Assembly: GCA_934155185.1 (NCBI GenBank)
Contig: CAKPGT010000004.1
Span: 32,572 to 96,571 of the forward strand
From: an uncultured Bacilli bacterium
GTDB taxonomy: Bacteria; Bacillota_I; Bacilli_A; RF39; UBA660
Direction: 5' to 3'
DNA: 64,000 bases
The notes beneath the pieces are model-generated. The model had not been told where the DNA came from, did no database searches, and was given only the letters and a program-made list of their open reading frames with translations. Shown here in pieces: positions 43,804 through 52,966 of the stretch (the stretch's first letter is position 1; each line of letters begins with the position of its first letter). Both the position numbers and the translations under genes were made by a program.

Positions 43804-43831
43804 CACTAGGATGTAAATCCTGGTGTTTTTC
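43804..43831 (+). terminator. Terminator before fba
   Basis: cactaggat (43804-43812) pairs with atcctggtg (43817-43825) with one G-T pair and a 4-base loop, followed by T residues. Confidence 0.75.
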
Positions 43832-43832
43832 T

Positions 43833-43861
43833 TTGACTATAAGCTTAAAATGTAATAGAAT
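43833..43861 (+). promoter_or_regulatory. fba promoter
   Basis: TTGACT (43833-43838) and TAGAAT (43856-43861) are 17 bases apart, starting directly after the terminator T-tract. Confidence 0.55.
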
Positions 43862-43881
43862 TAACATAGAAGGTGGATAGT

Positions 43882-44715
43882 ATGTTAGTAAATAGTGAGC
43901 ATTTATTAAGTGAGGCATTAAAAAATGGGTATGCAGTTCCTGCTTATAATATAAATAATCTTGAGTGGACAAAGTCTATATTGGAGGTTTGTAGTGAAGA
44001 TAACAGTCCCGTTATATTAGCCGTAACACCAGGTAGCATTAAGTATTTTGGTGGATATGATGTTGTTTTTAATACAGTTAAATCACTTATGTTTGATTTA
44101 AAAATAAAGATTCCTGTAGTTCTTCATCTAGATCATGCAACTTCTTTTGAAGAATGCAAAAGAGCAATAGATGCAGGCTTTACATCTGTTATGATTGATG
44201 CATCAAAAAGTAGTATAGAAGAGAATATAAATATTACAAATTCAGTTATAGATTATGCTAGCAAAAAGAATGTAACTGTTGAGGCAGAAGTTGGTTCATT
44301 TGATGGTAAAGATTTGCATGCAAGTTTAGATGATGTTTCTAAATTTGTATTAAGAACAGGTGTTAATTCTATTGCGCCTGCCATAGGAAATTATCATGGT
44401 TTTTACAAAGAAGAGGTAAACTTAGATTTTGAACTTCTTGGTGCAATTGCTAAAGAAACAAGAATTCCACTGGTTCTTCATGGAGCAAGTTTCCTTGATG
44501 AGAACAAAATCAAAACAGCTATCTTTTGCGGAGTAAGTAAAATTAATATTAATACTGATTTACAAAAAGCTTGGTCGGATAATGTAAGGGGTTTTCTAGA
44601 TTATAATAAAGATATTTGTGATCCTAGATTAATAATAGGATCAGGAATGAGTGCCCTAAAAAAGAGAGTTCATTATAATAATTCATTATTTGGTTCAAAA
44701 AATAGGGCTTTTTAA
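43882..44715 (+). CDS. fba: Class II fructose-bisphosphate aldolase
   Basis: ATG 43882 after aaggtgg gives 277 residues. The class II (zinc) family is shown by YAVPAYNINNLEW, VLHLDHATSFEECKRAIDAGFTSVMIDAS, EAEVGSFDG, PLVLHGASFL and KININTDLQ. It cleaves fructose 1,6-bisphosphate in glycolysis; a tagatose-bisphosphate aldolase is possible. It is placed before murA as in Bacillus. Confidence 0.9.
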   Translation: MLVNSEHLLSEALKNGYAVPAYNINNLEWTKSILEVCSEDNSPVILAVTPGSIKYFGGYDVVFNTVKSLMFDLKIKIPVVLHLDHATSFEECKRAIDAGFTSVMIDASKSSIEENINITNSVIDYASKKNVTVEAEVGSFDGKDLHASLDDVSKFVLRTGVNSIAPAIGNYHGFYKEEVNLDFELLGAIAKETRIPLVLHGASFLDENKIKTAIFCGVSKININTDLQKAWSDNVRGFLDYNKDICDPRLIIGSGMSALKKRVHYNNSLFGSKNRAF

Positions 44716-44761
44716 TCACTTTTTATGGTGTAAATAATAAAATACAGTGTGGAGGAGTAAA

Positions 44762-46021
44762 ATGCATAGGATAATAATTGAAGGTGGAAAAAAATTAACT
44801 GGAGAAATAAAAATTAGTGGCTCAAAGAATAGTGCGGTAGCTTTAGTACCAGCTGCTATTTTGTGTGATGAAGAGGTTACTATAGCTAACGTACCTAATA
44901 TTTCTGATATTACGGCACTTGATAAAATATTAAATCATTTAGGCGCTAAGGTAACAAAGCATGCTGATGTTATGAAAATAGATGCATCTAATATAGAAAA
45001 TAAACTAGTACCAGAAGATATAGCAAAAAAGCTAAGGGCATCATATTATTTTATGGGAGCGTTACTTGGAAGATTTAAAAAAGTAGAAATATACTTTCCT
45101 GGAGGATGCTCTATAGGCGCAAGACCAATTAATCTTCATATAAAAGGGTTTAAAGCATTAGGTGCCAAGGTAGCTGAGAAAAACAACTTATTTACCATAA
45201 CTGCTGATAAGCTTATTGGTAATAAGATTAATCTTGATTTTGCATCAGTTGGAGCAACGATTAATCTTATGCTGGCAGCTGTTAAAGCGGAAGGAACTAC
45301 GATAATAACTAATGCTGCAAAAGAACCACATATAGTAAATGTTGCAACGTTTTTAAATAACATGGGCGCTAAAATCACAGGTGCTGGAACAAGTGAGATA
45401 AAAATTGAAGGGGTAAAATACTTACATTCTTGTTTCCATGAGGTTGTACCAGATTATATTGAAACGGGTACTTATATGATTTTAGCTAGTGCAATAGGCG
45501 ATAAGATTACTATTAAAAATATTATTCCTGATCATGTTGAATCTCTTATATCAAAACTTGAAGAAGCTGGCGTTCCAATGGAAATAGGCGTTGATTTAAT
45601 AAATATAAGTGCACCTTCTGTTATTAATCCAGTAAATATTAAAACACAGGTTTATCCTGGATTCCCAACAGACTTGCAGCAACCTATGGCAACACTATTA
45701 ACACAGGCAAATGGAAAATCTATTATAAATGAAACTATATGGGAAAATAGATTCTTAAATTTGATAGAGCTAAATAAAATGGGCGCGACAACAACGGAAA
45801 TTACAAACAGTAAAGCTGTTATACTAGGCCCATCTAAATTAAAAGGCAAAAGGGTTTGCGCAACGGATTTAAGAGCAGGCGCATCACTTGTCATAGCAGG
45901 ATTAATAGCAGATGGAACAACTATTATAGATAATGCCGATTATATATTAAGAGGTTATGAAAATATAGTTGAAAAACTTAAGAATGTAGGTGCTAAAATA
46001 GAACTTCTAGAAATAGAATAG
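44762..46021 (+). CDS. murA: UDP-N-acetylglucosamine 1-carboxyvinyltransferase
   Basis: ATG 44762 after tggaggag gives 419 residues. The start MHRIIIEGGKKLTGEIKISGSKNSAVALV is typical MurA. The segment around the catalytic Cys is YFPGGCSIGARPINLH, with Cys in its normal place, so fosfomycin-sensitive chemistry is expected. PGFPTDLQQPMATLLTQA and DLRAGASLVIAGLIADG are further signatures. First committed step of peptidoglycan synthesis. Confidence 0.95.
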   Translation: MHRIIIEGGKKLTGEIKISGSKNSAVALVPAAILCDEEVTIANVPNISDITALDKILNHLGAKVTKHADVMKIDASNIENKLVPEDIAKKLRASYYFMGALLGRFKKVEIYFPGGCSIGARPINLHIKGFKALGAKVAEKNNLFTITADKLIGNKINLDFASVGATINLMLAAVKAEGTTIITNAAKEPHIVNVATFLNNMGAKITGAGTSEIKIEGVKYLHSCFHEVVPDYIETGTYMILASAIGDKITIKNIIPDHVESLISKLEEAGVPMEIGVDLINISAPSVINPVNIKTQVYPGFPTDLQQPMATLLTQANGKSIINETIWENRFLNLIELNKMGATTTEITNSKAVILGPSKLKGKRVCATDLRAGASLVIAGLIADGTTIIDNADYILRGYENIVEKLKNVGAKIELLEIE

Positions 46022-46048
46022 TATTGTAATAAATACTATTTTTTATTT
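46017..46048 (+). terminator. Terminator overlapping the murA stop
   Basis: A perfect 9-bp stem (aatagtatt 46017-46025 / aatactatt 46032-46040) is followed by T residues. It includes the murA stop codon. Confidence 0.7.
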
Positions 46049-46061
46049 TGGGGTGATTATT

Positions 46062-46823
46062 TTGAAAAGAAGGTATAAATTACTTATAGGTTTTATAATA
46101 TCTGGAATTATATTAATTTCTATCTTTTTTATTACTAAGGATAGAAAAATATATTATTTATCTTTGGGCGATTCTTTAGCAGCAGGTCAAACTCCTAACA
46201 ATACTATTTCTGATAGTTATGGGGAGTATGTTGCAGAATATTTAAAAGATCATGAAGTCCTTGAATTTTATACTAAGAAATTTGCAAGGAGTGGGTATCG
46301 TTCTATAGACGTTTTAAATGATATAAATGAAAACAAAAAAATAAAAGAAGGAAAAAAAGAAATAACTATTAAAAATGCACTAATAAAAGCAGACTTGGTA
46401 ACTGTAAGTGTTGGTGCTAATGACCTATTTTATAAATTAAACTTTAAAAGCGGGCTTGATATTAATCAGTTTGATGATTTATATACATATGTTGATGAAG
46501 CTTTAAAAGATGTAGATAAATTACTTTATGAACTTAGAAAGTCTTGTAAGGAGCAAATAATGGTACTTGGCTTTTATAATCCTTTTACTAGTTTTTCTAA
46601 ATCATTATCTACCACTGTTGAGCCAGTAATCATATATGGTAATAATAAAATGAGAAGTATTGTAAAGAAGTATGATATGACTTTCGTTGATATACATAAT
46701 GCTTTTTTAGCTAATGATAATTATTTGCCTTCTAAACCTGAAATTCATCCTACAAAAGAAGGGTATAGAGCTATTTCCAAAATTATAATTAGTCTTATCG
46801 ACAATAAAATGCTTGCAAAATAG
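46062..46823 (+). CDS. SGNH/GDSL-type hydrolase, membrane-anchored
   Basis: TTG 46062 has ggggtg 6 bases upstream; GTG 46053 overlaps that RBS. The 253-residue protein has a basic N-terminus and membrane helix (~6-24), then block I YLSLGDSLAAGQ, block III VSVGANDLFYKL, and the DxxH block EIHPTKEGYRAIS. This is an extracellular esterase/lipase-like enzyme resembling Bacillus YpmR. The substrate may be lipid or acylated cell wall polymer; the sequence does not say. Confidence 0.85.
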   Translation: MKRRYKLLIGFIISGIILISIFFITKDRKIYYLSLGDSLAAGQTPNNTISDSYGEYVAEYLKDHEVLEFYTKKFARSGYRSIDVLNDINENKKIKEGKKEITIKNALIKADLVTVSVGANDLFYKLNFKSGLDINQFDDLYTYVDEALKDVDKLLYELRKSCKEQIMVLGFYNPFTSFSKSLSTTVEPVIIYGNNKMRSIVKKYDMTFVDIHNAFLANDNYLPSKPEIHPTKEGYRAISKIIISLIDNKMLAK

Positions 46824-46841
46824 TTATGCAACTGCTATAAT
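46813..46841 (+). promoter_or_regulatory. rpmE promoter
   Basis: TTGCAA (46813-46818) and a perfect TATAAT (46836-46841) are 17 bases apart, starting inside the hydrolase gene. A small 6-bp hairpin (near 46859-46878) lies in the leader. Confidence 0.6.
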
Positions 46842-46897
46842 ATAAGGGATTTTATATCTATGACTTATATTTAGTCATGGCGAAAGGAGCTGGAAGT

Positions 46898-47113
46898 ATG
46901 CCAAAAAAGGAAAGTATTTATAAAGAAAGTACTGTTACTTGTACTTGTGGACACACTTTTAAGACTTACTCAACTAAAGAAAATATTTCAACTGAAGTAT
47001 GTTCTAAGTGTCATCCATTCTATACTGGTCAAGCTACAATGCAATCAAAGACTGGTAAAGCTGAAAAGTTCAATCAAAAATATGGCTTTAAGAGTACAAC
47101 TAAAAATGCATAG
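46898..47113 (+). CDS. rpmE: 50S ribosomal protein L31, zinc-binding form
   Basis: ATG 46898 follows aaaggag; the ATG at 46877 would put the RBS inside the gene. The 71-residue protein begins MPKKESIYKESTVTC and keeps the zinc ligands CTCG and CSKCHPFYTG, so it is the Cys-containing form used when zinc is sufficient. rho, its usual neighbour, is absent here. Confidence 0.92.
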   Translation: MPKKESIYKESTVTCTCGHTFKTYSTKENISTEVCSKCHPFYTGQATMQSKTGKAEKFNQKYGFKSTTKNA

Positions 47114-47129
47114 TTTTGGTTAGAAACTA

Positions 47130-47159
47130 TTGACAACAAACTTATAAAAGTGTTATATT
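47130..47159 (+). promoter_or_regulatory. str operon promoter
   Basis: A perfect TTGACA (47130-47135) and TATATT (47154-47159) are 18 bases apart (or TTATAT at 17). The leader before rpsL is about 90 bases. Confidence 0.6.
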
Positions 47160-47173
47160 ATATTAGCTTATAT

Positions 47174-47235
47174 TTAAGTCTTGCTGTTTTTGGTAAGACT
47201 TAAAAATATATCACTAATGAAACACCAGGTGGTGT
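47174..47235 (+). promoter_or_regulatory. Structured rpsL leader
   Basis: Two hairpins: ttaagtctt (47174-47182) / aagacttaa (47195-47203), a 9-bp perfect stem without a T-tract, and aacacc (47220-47225) / ggtgtt (47230-47235) just before the RBS aaaggag. Feedback control by a str-operon protein such as S7 or S12 is possible but not shown. Confidence 0.4.
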
Positions 47236-47256
47236 GTTAAGAAAGGAGTAGAAATC

Positions 47257-47670
47257 ATGCCTACAATTAATCAAATTCTTCGTCGTGGAAGAAAAGATAA
47301 GAAACGTAAACCTAAAGCACCTGTTTTACTAGTTAGAACTAATACTCTAAAGAAGAAAAACATAGCTGCTAACTCTCCACAAAAGCGTGGAGTATGTACT
47401 CGTGTTGGAACAATGACTCCAAAGAAACCAAACTCAGCATTACGTAAGTATGCTCGTGTTCGTTTGAGTAATGGTTATGAAGTTACTGCTTATATTCCAG
47501 GACAAGGACACAATTTACAAGAACATAGCGTAGTTTTAATACGTGGTGGTCGTGTAAAAGACTTAATCGGTGTGCGTTATCACATCATAAGAGGTACATT
47601 AGATACTCAAGGTGTTGCTGATAGAAAGCAAGCAAGATCTAAGTATGGTGCTAAAAAACCAAAGAAATAA
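47257..47670 (+). CDS. rpsL: 30S ribosomal protein S12
   Basis: The 137-residue protein begins MPTINQILRRGRKDKKRK. The decoding-site loop TMTPKKPNSALRK has the wild-type Lys residues and the second loop reads GQGHNLQEHSVVLIRGGRVKDL. S12 acts in decoding accuracy. First gene of the str operon. Confidence 0.97.
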   Translation: MPTINQILRRGRKDKKRKPKAPVLLVRTNTLKKKNIAANSPQKRGVCTRVGTMTPKKPNSALRKYARVRLSNGYEVTAYIPGQGHNLQEHSVVLIRGGRVKDLIGVRYHIIRGTLDTQGVADRKQARSKYGAKKPKK

Positions 47671-47703
47671 AAACAATAATAAATATAGTAAAGGAGGATT
47701 TAT

Positions 47704-48171
47704 ATGCGTAAAAGACGTGCTGTAAAAAGAGACGTATTACCAGATCCAGTCTATAATTCAAAAGTAATTACTAAGTTAATTAATCAAATTATGCTAGATG
47801 GAAAGCGCGGAAAAGCTGAAACAATAGTTTATGATGCATTTGATATGATTCATGAAAGAGTTGGAGAAAACGCTAATGATGTATTTAAAAAAGCATTAGA
47901 AAACGTTACTCCTGCTGTTGAAGTTAAGGCTCGCCGTGTTGGTGGTGCTAACTACCAAGTTCCAGTTGAAGTTAAACCTGATAGAGCTCAAGCTTTAGCT
48001 CTACGTTGGATTGTTAATGCTACACGTGCTCGTGGTGGTAAAACAATGGCTGAAAAATTAGCTAACGAACTTATAGATGCTTCTAATAATACAGGAGCAG
48101 CTGTTAAAAAGAAAGAAGATACTCACAGGATGGCAGAAGCTAATAAAGCATTTGCACATTATCGTTGGTAG
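47704..48171 (+). CDS. rpsG: 30S ribosomal protein S7
   Basis: The 155-residue protein begins MRKRRAVKRDVLPDPVYNSKVIT after aaaggagg and contains KARRVGGANYQVPVEV and the C-terminal KKEDTHRMAEANKAFAHYRW. It binds the 3' domain of 16S rRNA and starts head assembly. Confidence 0.97.
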   Translation: MRKRRAVKRDVLPDPVYNSKVITKLINQIMLDGKRGKAETIVYDAFDMIHERVGENANDVFKKALENVTPAVEVKARRVGGANYQVPVEVKPDRAQALALRWIVNATRARGGKTMAEKLANELIDASNNTGAAVKKKEDTHRMAEANKAFAHYRW

Positions 48172-48185
48172 GAAAGGATTAGTAT

Positions 48186-50258
48186 ATGGCTCGTGAATAT
48201 TCATTAGAAAATACTCGTAACATTGGTATTATGGCACACGTTGATGCCGGTAAAACTACTGTTACTGAACGTGTTTTGTTCCATACTCATAAAATCCATA
48301 AAATTGGTGAAACACATGATGGCGCATCACAGATGGACTGGATGGAGCAAGAAAAAGAACGTGGTATTACCATTACTTCCGCTGCTACTACTGCATTCTG
48401 GAAGGGTAATCGTTTAAATATCATTGATACTCCAGGTCACGTAGACTTCACAATAGAAGTTACAAGATCTCTTAGAGTACTTGATGGCGCCGTAACAGTA
48501 CTTGATTCACAAAATGGTGTTGAACCTCAAACTGAAAACGTTTGGCGTCAAGCTACTGACATGGGAGTTCCAAGACTTGTTTTCTCAAACAAGATGGACA
48601 AAATGGGTGCAGACTTTGCAGCTAGTGTTGAATCAATTAAGTCAAGATTAGGTGTTAAGGCTACTGCAATACAATGGCCAATTGGTGCTGAATCAGAATT
48701 TGATGGCATTATTGACCTAGTTACAATGAAGGCTTACCATTATGATGGTAAACCAGAGGAAAATCCAACAGAAATCGAAATTCCAGCTGAATTAAAGAAT
48801 ATTGCTGAAGAAAAACGTATCCAAATGATAGAGGATGCAGCTGAGTTTGATGAAGAATTAATGGAAAAATACTTAGAGGGTGCTGAAATCTCAATTGATC
48901 TAATTAAAAGAGCAATTAGAAAGGGCGTATTATCAGTTAAGATGTTCCCAGTTATGTGCGGTACTGCACTTGGAAACATTGGTGTTAAGTTAATGCTTGA
49001 TGCTGTAGTTGATTATCTACCTGCACCAACTGATATTCCATCTATTAAAGGTCACGATTTAAATGACAAAGAAGTAGAAAGACATGCATCTGACTCTGAA
49101 CCATTTTCAGCATTAGCATTTAAGATAATGACTGATCCGTTTGTTGGTAGATTATCATTCTTCCGTGTTTACTCTGGAACATTAAAGAGTGGTTCTTATG
49201 TATTAAATGCTAATAAGGATGTTAAAGAAAGAATCGGACGTATTTTACAAATGCATGCTAATAATCGTACTGAAATATCTGAAGTATATGCAGGTGATAT
49301 AGCTGCTGCTGTAGGTTTAAAAAATACAACTACAGGTGATACTCTATGTGATGAAAAGCATCCTGTAATATTAGAAAAAATGGTTATTCCTGAACCCGTT
49401 ATTTCAATTGCAATTGAACCAAAGAGTAAGGGCGACCAAGAAAAGATGTCTACAGCTTTACAAAAACTAGCTGAGGAAGATCCAACATTTAGAGCAGAAT
49501 CTGATCAAGAATCAGGACAAACTGTTATTTCTGGTATGGGAGAGCTTCACCTAGATGTACTAGTAGACAGAATGAGAAGAGAATTTGGTGTTGAAGCTAA
49601 TATTGGTAAACCTCAGGTTGCTTACCGTGAAACTTTAACTTGCGCTGGTGATTGTGAAGGTAAATATATTAAACAATCAGGTGGACGTGGACAATATGGA
49701 CATGTTTGGGTTAAGTTTGAACCAAATAAGGATAACGGTTATGAATTCGTTGATGCTATTGTAGGTGGTGTTGTTCCTCGTGAATACATCCCAGTAGTAG
49801 ACAAGGGATTACAAGAGGCTTTAAAAACTGGTGTTTTAGCTGGATATCCAATGATTGATGTTAAAGCAACATTATTTGATGGTTCATACCATGATGTTGA
49901 CTCTAACGAAATGGCATTTAAGGTTGCTGCTTCTTTAGCACTTAAGGAAGCTAAAAATAAATGTAAACCTGTTCTTCTAGAACCAATAATGAAAGTAGAT
50001 ATTACTGTACCAGATGAATATATGGGTAACGTTATGGGTGATATAACATCTAGAAGAGGTCGTCCTATGGGACAAGAGTCTGTTGGTAATGCTCTTAAGA
50101 TTAATGCATACGTACCATTATCAGAAATGTTTGGTTATGCAACAAGCTTAAGATCAAATACACAAGGACGTGGAACTTTCATTATGTTCTTCGATCACTA
50201 TGAAGAAGTTCCAAAAAGCATTGCTGAAGAAATCATTAAGAAAAATGGTGGACAATAA
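48186..50258 (+). CDS. fusA: Elongation factor G
   Basis: The 690-residue GTPase has G1 AHVDAGKTT, switch II DTPGHVDF, and NKMDKMGADF. Domain IV with GGVVPREYIPVV and domain V follow. It catalyses translocation on the ribosome. RBS is ggaaagg. Length and order are normal. Confidence 0.97.
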   Translation: MAREYSLENTRNIGIMAHVDAGKTTVTERVLFHTHKIHKIGETHDGASQMDWMEQEKERGITITSAATTAFWKGNRLNIIDTPGHVDFTIEVTRSLRVLDGAVTVLDSQNGVEPQTENVWRQATDMGVPRLVFSNKMDKMGADFAASVESIKSRLGVKATAIQWPIGAESEFDGIIDLVTMKAYHYDGKPEENPTEIEIPAELKNIAEEKRIQMIEDAAEFDEELMEKYLEGAEISIDLIKRAIRKGVLSVKMFPVMCGTALGNIGVKLMLDAVVDYLPAPTDIPSIKGHDLNDKEVERHASDSEPFSALAFKIMTDPFVGRLSFFRVYSGTLKSGSYVLNANKDVKERIGRILQMHANNRTEISEVYAGDIAAAVGLKNTTTGDTLCDEKHPVILEKMVIPEPVISIAIEPKSKGDQEKMSTALQKLAEEDPTFRAESDQESGQTVISGMGELHLDVLVDRMRREFGVEANIGKPQVAYRETLTCAGDCEGKYIKQSGGRGQYGHVWVKFEPNKDNGYEFVDAIVGGVVPREYIPVVDKGLQEALKTGVLAGYPMIDVKATLFDGSYHDVDSNEMAFKVAASLALKEAKNKCKPVLLEPIMKVDITVPDEYMGNVMGDITSRRGRPMGQESVGNALKINAYVPLSEMFGYATSLRSNTQGRGTFIMFFDHYEEVPKSIAEEIIKKNGGQ

Positions 50259-50267
50259 TGAATAATC

Positions 50268-50298
50268 CTGAGGGAAAATACTTGATATTTTCCCTTAG
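50268..50298 (+). promoter_or_regulatory. Long fusA-tuf intergenic hairpin without T-tract
   Basis: ctgagggaaaata (50268-50280) pairs with tattttcccttag (50286-50298) over 13 bases with one G-T pair and a 5-base loop. No T run follows, so it is a poor terminator; it may stabilise or process the tuf mRNA, or attenuate. Its loop and 3' arm contain the -35 box of the tuf promoter. Confidence 0.5.
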
Positions 50299-50310
50299 AT
50301 TAGATAAAAT
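50282..50310 (+). promoter_or_regulatory. tuf promoter within the hairpin
   Basis: TTGATA (50282-50287) and TAAAAT (50305-50310) are 17 bases apart. This allows tuf to be made above the level of the rest of the str operon. Confidence 0.52.
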
Positions 50311-50342
50311 AATAATGTAATTTATATAGGAGGAAAAATAAT

Positions 50343-51527
50343 ATGGCAAAAGAAAAATTTGATCGTTCTAAACCACACGTTAATATTGGTACTATTGGAC
50401 ACGTTGACCATGGTAAAACAACATTAACTGCAGCGATCACAAAAAGATTATCTGAAAAAGGTCAAGCAGAATTTAAAGATTATTCTACAATTGATGGTAC
50501 TCCAGAAGAACGTCAACGTGGTATAACTATTAATACTGCTCACGTTGAGTATGAAACTGACAAGCGTCACTATGCTCACGTAGACTGCCCAGGACACGCT
50601 GATTATGTTAAAAACATGATTACAGGTGCAGCTCAAATGGACGGAGCAATCCTAGTTTTAGCAGCAACTGATGGTCCAATGGCACAAACTAAGGAACACA
50701 TCTTACTTGCTCGTCAAGTTGGAGTTCCTAGAATCGTAGTATTCATGAACAAATGCGACATGGTAGACGATCCAGAAATGCTAGATTTAGTTGAAATGGA
50801 TGTTCGTGAATTATTAAACAAATACGAATATGATGGAGATAATACTCCAGTAATTCGTGGTTCTGCACTTAAAGCTCTAGAAGGAGATCCTAAGTGGGAA
50901 GAAAAAATTGATGAATTAATGGATGCTGTTGATGAATGGATCCCAACTCCAGAAAGAGACAATACAAAACCATTCTTGATGTCAATTGAAGATGTATTCA
51001 CTATCACTGGTCGTGGAACAGTTGTTACAGGACGTGTTGAACGTGGTACATTAAAACTTAACGACGAAGTTGAAATCGTTGGTTTAAAACCAACTAAAAA
51101 AACAGTTGTTACTGGTATCGAAATGTTCCGTAAGCAACTAGACTTTGCTGAAGCTGGAGATAACGCTGGTGTATTACTACGTGGTATTTCTCGTGAAGAT
51201 GTACAACGTGGACAAGTTCTTGCTAAACCAGGAACAGTTACTCCTCATACTAAATTTGAGGCTCAAGTTTATGTATTAAGCAAAGAAGAAGGTGGAAGAC
51301 ATACTCCATTCTTCTCAAACTACAGACCACAATTCTATTTCAGAACTACTGACGTAACAGGTGTTGTTACACTTCCAGAAGGAACTGAAATGGTTATGCC
51401 TGGTGACAATGTTAGTATGACAGTTGAATTAATTGCTCCAATCGCAATTGAAAATGGTACTAAGTTCTCTATCCGTGAGGGTGGACGTACTGTTGGTGCT
51501 GGTACTGTTACTAAAATTGATGCATAG
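50343..51527 (+). CDS. tuf: Elongation factor Tu
   Basis: The 394-residue GTPase has GHVDHGKTTLTAAIT, DCPGHADYVKNMITGAAQMDGAILV and NKCDMVDD, then the two beta-barrel domains ending GAGTVTKI. It delivers aminoacyl-tRNA to the ribosome. RBS is taggagg. Codons are those of a highly expressed gene (more C at third positions than its neighbours). Confidence 0.97.
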   Translation: MAKEKFDRSKPHVNIGTIGHVDHGKTTLTAAITKRLSEKGQAEFKDYSTIDGTPEERQRGITINTAHVEYETDKRHYAHVDCPGHADYVKNMITGAAQMDGAILVLAATDGPMAQTKEHILLARQVGVPRIVVFMNKCDMVDDPEMLDLVEMDVRELLNKYEYDGDNTPVIRGSALKALEGDPKWEEKIDELMDAVDEWIPTPERDNTKPFLMSIEDVFTITGRGTVVTGRVERGTLKLNDEVEIVGLKPTKKTVVTGIEMFRKQLDFAEAGDNAGVLLRGISREDVQRGQVLAKPGTVTPHTKFEAQVYVLSKEEGGRHTPFFSNYRPQFYFRTTDVTGVVTLPEGTEMVMPGDNVSMTVELIAPIAIENGTKFSIREGGRTVGAGTVTKIDA

Positions 51528-51537
51528 TTAATAAATT

Positions 51538-51567
51538 AAGACATTCTAAATAGGGTGTCTTTTTTTG
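51538..51567 (+). terminator. str operon terminator
   Basis: aagacatt (51538-51545) pairs with ggtgtctt (51554-51561), with G-T pairs at the top, followed by six T. Confidence 0.75.
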
Positions 51568-51616
51568 TAGTAAATTTTCTTTTCATATAGTATAATTAAA
51601 TTAGGAAGTGAGTTTT

Positions 51617-52042
51617 ATGTCGTTTACATGGATTATTTTATTTGCAGTATTAATATTGATTGAAATATTTACTATCAATCTAGTTTCTATTTGGTTTGCA
51701 ATTGGAGCATTAACATCCTTTTTAGTGAGCTTACTAACTGATAGTACTTGGATTCAAATACTAACATTTATTTTAGTTAGTATTATAACCCTTCTACTTA
51801 CTAAAAAGATTGTAAGTAAGCTAAAAGATAAGGAAGTAACACCAACAAACCTAGATAGAGTAATTGGAACGGTAGGGTTAGTTACCAAGAAAATAAGCCT
51901 ATTAGAACCTGGTGAGGTAAAAGCTGGAGGAAAAATGTGGAGTGCTATTTCAAATGAAAATATAGATATTAATACAGAAGTTAAAATACTTTCAATAGAA
52001 GGCGTAAAACTTATAGTAAAGAAGGTAGAGGAGGAAAAATAG
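51617..52042 (+). CDS. NfeD-like membrane protein
   Basis: ATG 51617 after ggaagtgag gives 141 residues. It has three or four hydrophobic segments in the first ~65 residues and a C-terminal soluble OB-fold-like domain (NLDRVIGTVGLVTK ... GEVKAGGKMWSA). This is the short NfeD type that is usually paired with an SPFH protein, as here. The pair is thought to organise membrane microdomains. Confidence 0.88.
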   Translation: MSFTWIILFAVLILIEIFTINLVSIWFAIGALTSFLVSLLTDSTWIQILTFILVSIITLLLTKKIVSKLKDKEVTPTNLDRVIGTVGLVTKKISLLEPGEVKAGGKMWSAISNENIDINTEVKILSIEGVKLIVKKVEEEK

Positions 52043-52043
52043 T

Positions 52044-52937
52044 ATGATATGGATAATTCCAATAATTATTTTAGTAATAGTTGTAGCAGGAGTTAAAATA
52101 ATTCCACAATCAAGATCGAAAGTTGTAGAAAGACTAGGTAGTTATCATGCAACACTTCAAACTGGTGTTCATTATGTAATTCCATTTATAGATAGAGTTG
52201 CTAATGATGTTAGTTTAAAAGAGATTGTTAAAGATTTTGCACCACAACCAGTTATTACTAAAGATAATGTTACAATGCAAATAGATACAGTTGTATACTT
52301 CCAAATAACTGATCCTAAGCTATATACATATGGTGTTGAAAATCCGGTAAATGCAATAGAAAACTTAACTGCAACAACACTTCGTAATATCATAGGTGAA
52401 CTTGAGCTTGACCAAACTTTAACTAGCCGTGATATTATAAACTCTAAGATGCGTTCAATTCTTGATGAAGCAACTGATCCTTGGGGTATAAAGGTAAATA
52501 GAGTAGAGGTTAAGAATATTATTCCACCAAGAGATATTCAGGAAGCGATGGAAAAACAAATGCGTGCAGAGCGTGAGCGTCGTGAAAAAATCCTTCAAGC
52601 AGAAGGAGAAAAGAAAGCAGCAATTTTAATTGCTGAAGGTGAAAAAGAAAGTGCTATATTAAGAGCAGATGCAAAAAGAGAAACTCATATTAAAGAGGCA
52701 GAAGGAGAAGCACAAGCAATTTTAAAAATATCTTCTGCAAAAGCTGATGCTCTAAAACTACTAAAAGATGCTAACGCTGATGATGCAGTACTTAAGTTAA
52801 AAAGCTATGAGGCAATGGTTGATGTTGCTAATGGAAACGCAACAAAAATTATTATTCCAAGTGATTTACAAAATTTAGTTACAGCTAGTACAATTATATC
52901 TGATAGTATAAAAAATTCTAAAAAAAATGAAAAATAA
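52044..52937 (+). CDS. SPFH/stomatin-like protein (QmcA/slipin type)
   Basis: The 297-residue protein starts one base after the NfeD-like gene with gaggagga RBS. It has an N-terminal membrane helix (IWIIPIIILVIVVAGV), the SPFH domain (SRSKVVERLGSYHATLQTGVHYVIPFIDRV ... VVYFQITDPKLYTYG), and a long Ala/Glu/Lys coiled coil (RAERERREKILQAEGEKKAAILIAEG). It is expected to form membrane-bound oligomers. Confidence 0.92.
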   Translation: MIWIIPIIILVIVVAGVKIIPQSRSKVVERLGSYHATLQTGVHYVIPFIDRVANDVSLKEIVKDFAPQPVITKDNVTMQIDTVVYFQITDPKLYTYGVENPVNAIENLTATTLRNIIGELELDQTLTSRDIINSKMRSILDEATDPWGIKVNRVEVKNIIPPRDIQEAMEKQMRAERERREKILQAEGEKKAAILIAEGEKESAILRADAKRETHIKEAEGEAQAILKISSAKADALKLLKDANADDAVLKLKSYEAMVDVANGNATKIIIPSDLQNLVTASTIISDSIKNSKKNEK

Positions 52938-52966
52938 AAAAGAGCAGAAGTTAATTCTGCTTTTTA
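52938..52966. terminator. Bidirectional terminator
   Basis: agcagaa (52942-52948) pairs with ttctgct (52954-52960), with A runs before and T runs after, so it works in both directions for the convergent genes. Confidence 0.75.

Noticed and set aside
50268..50298. Rho-independent terminator between fusA and tuf
   Set aside because: The stem is strong but no T run follows; annotated as a regulatory hairpin instead.
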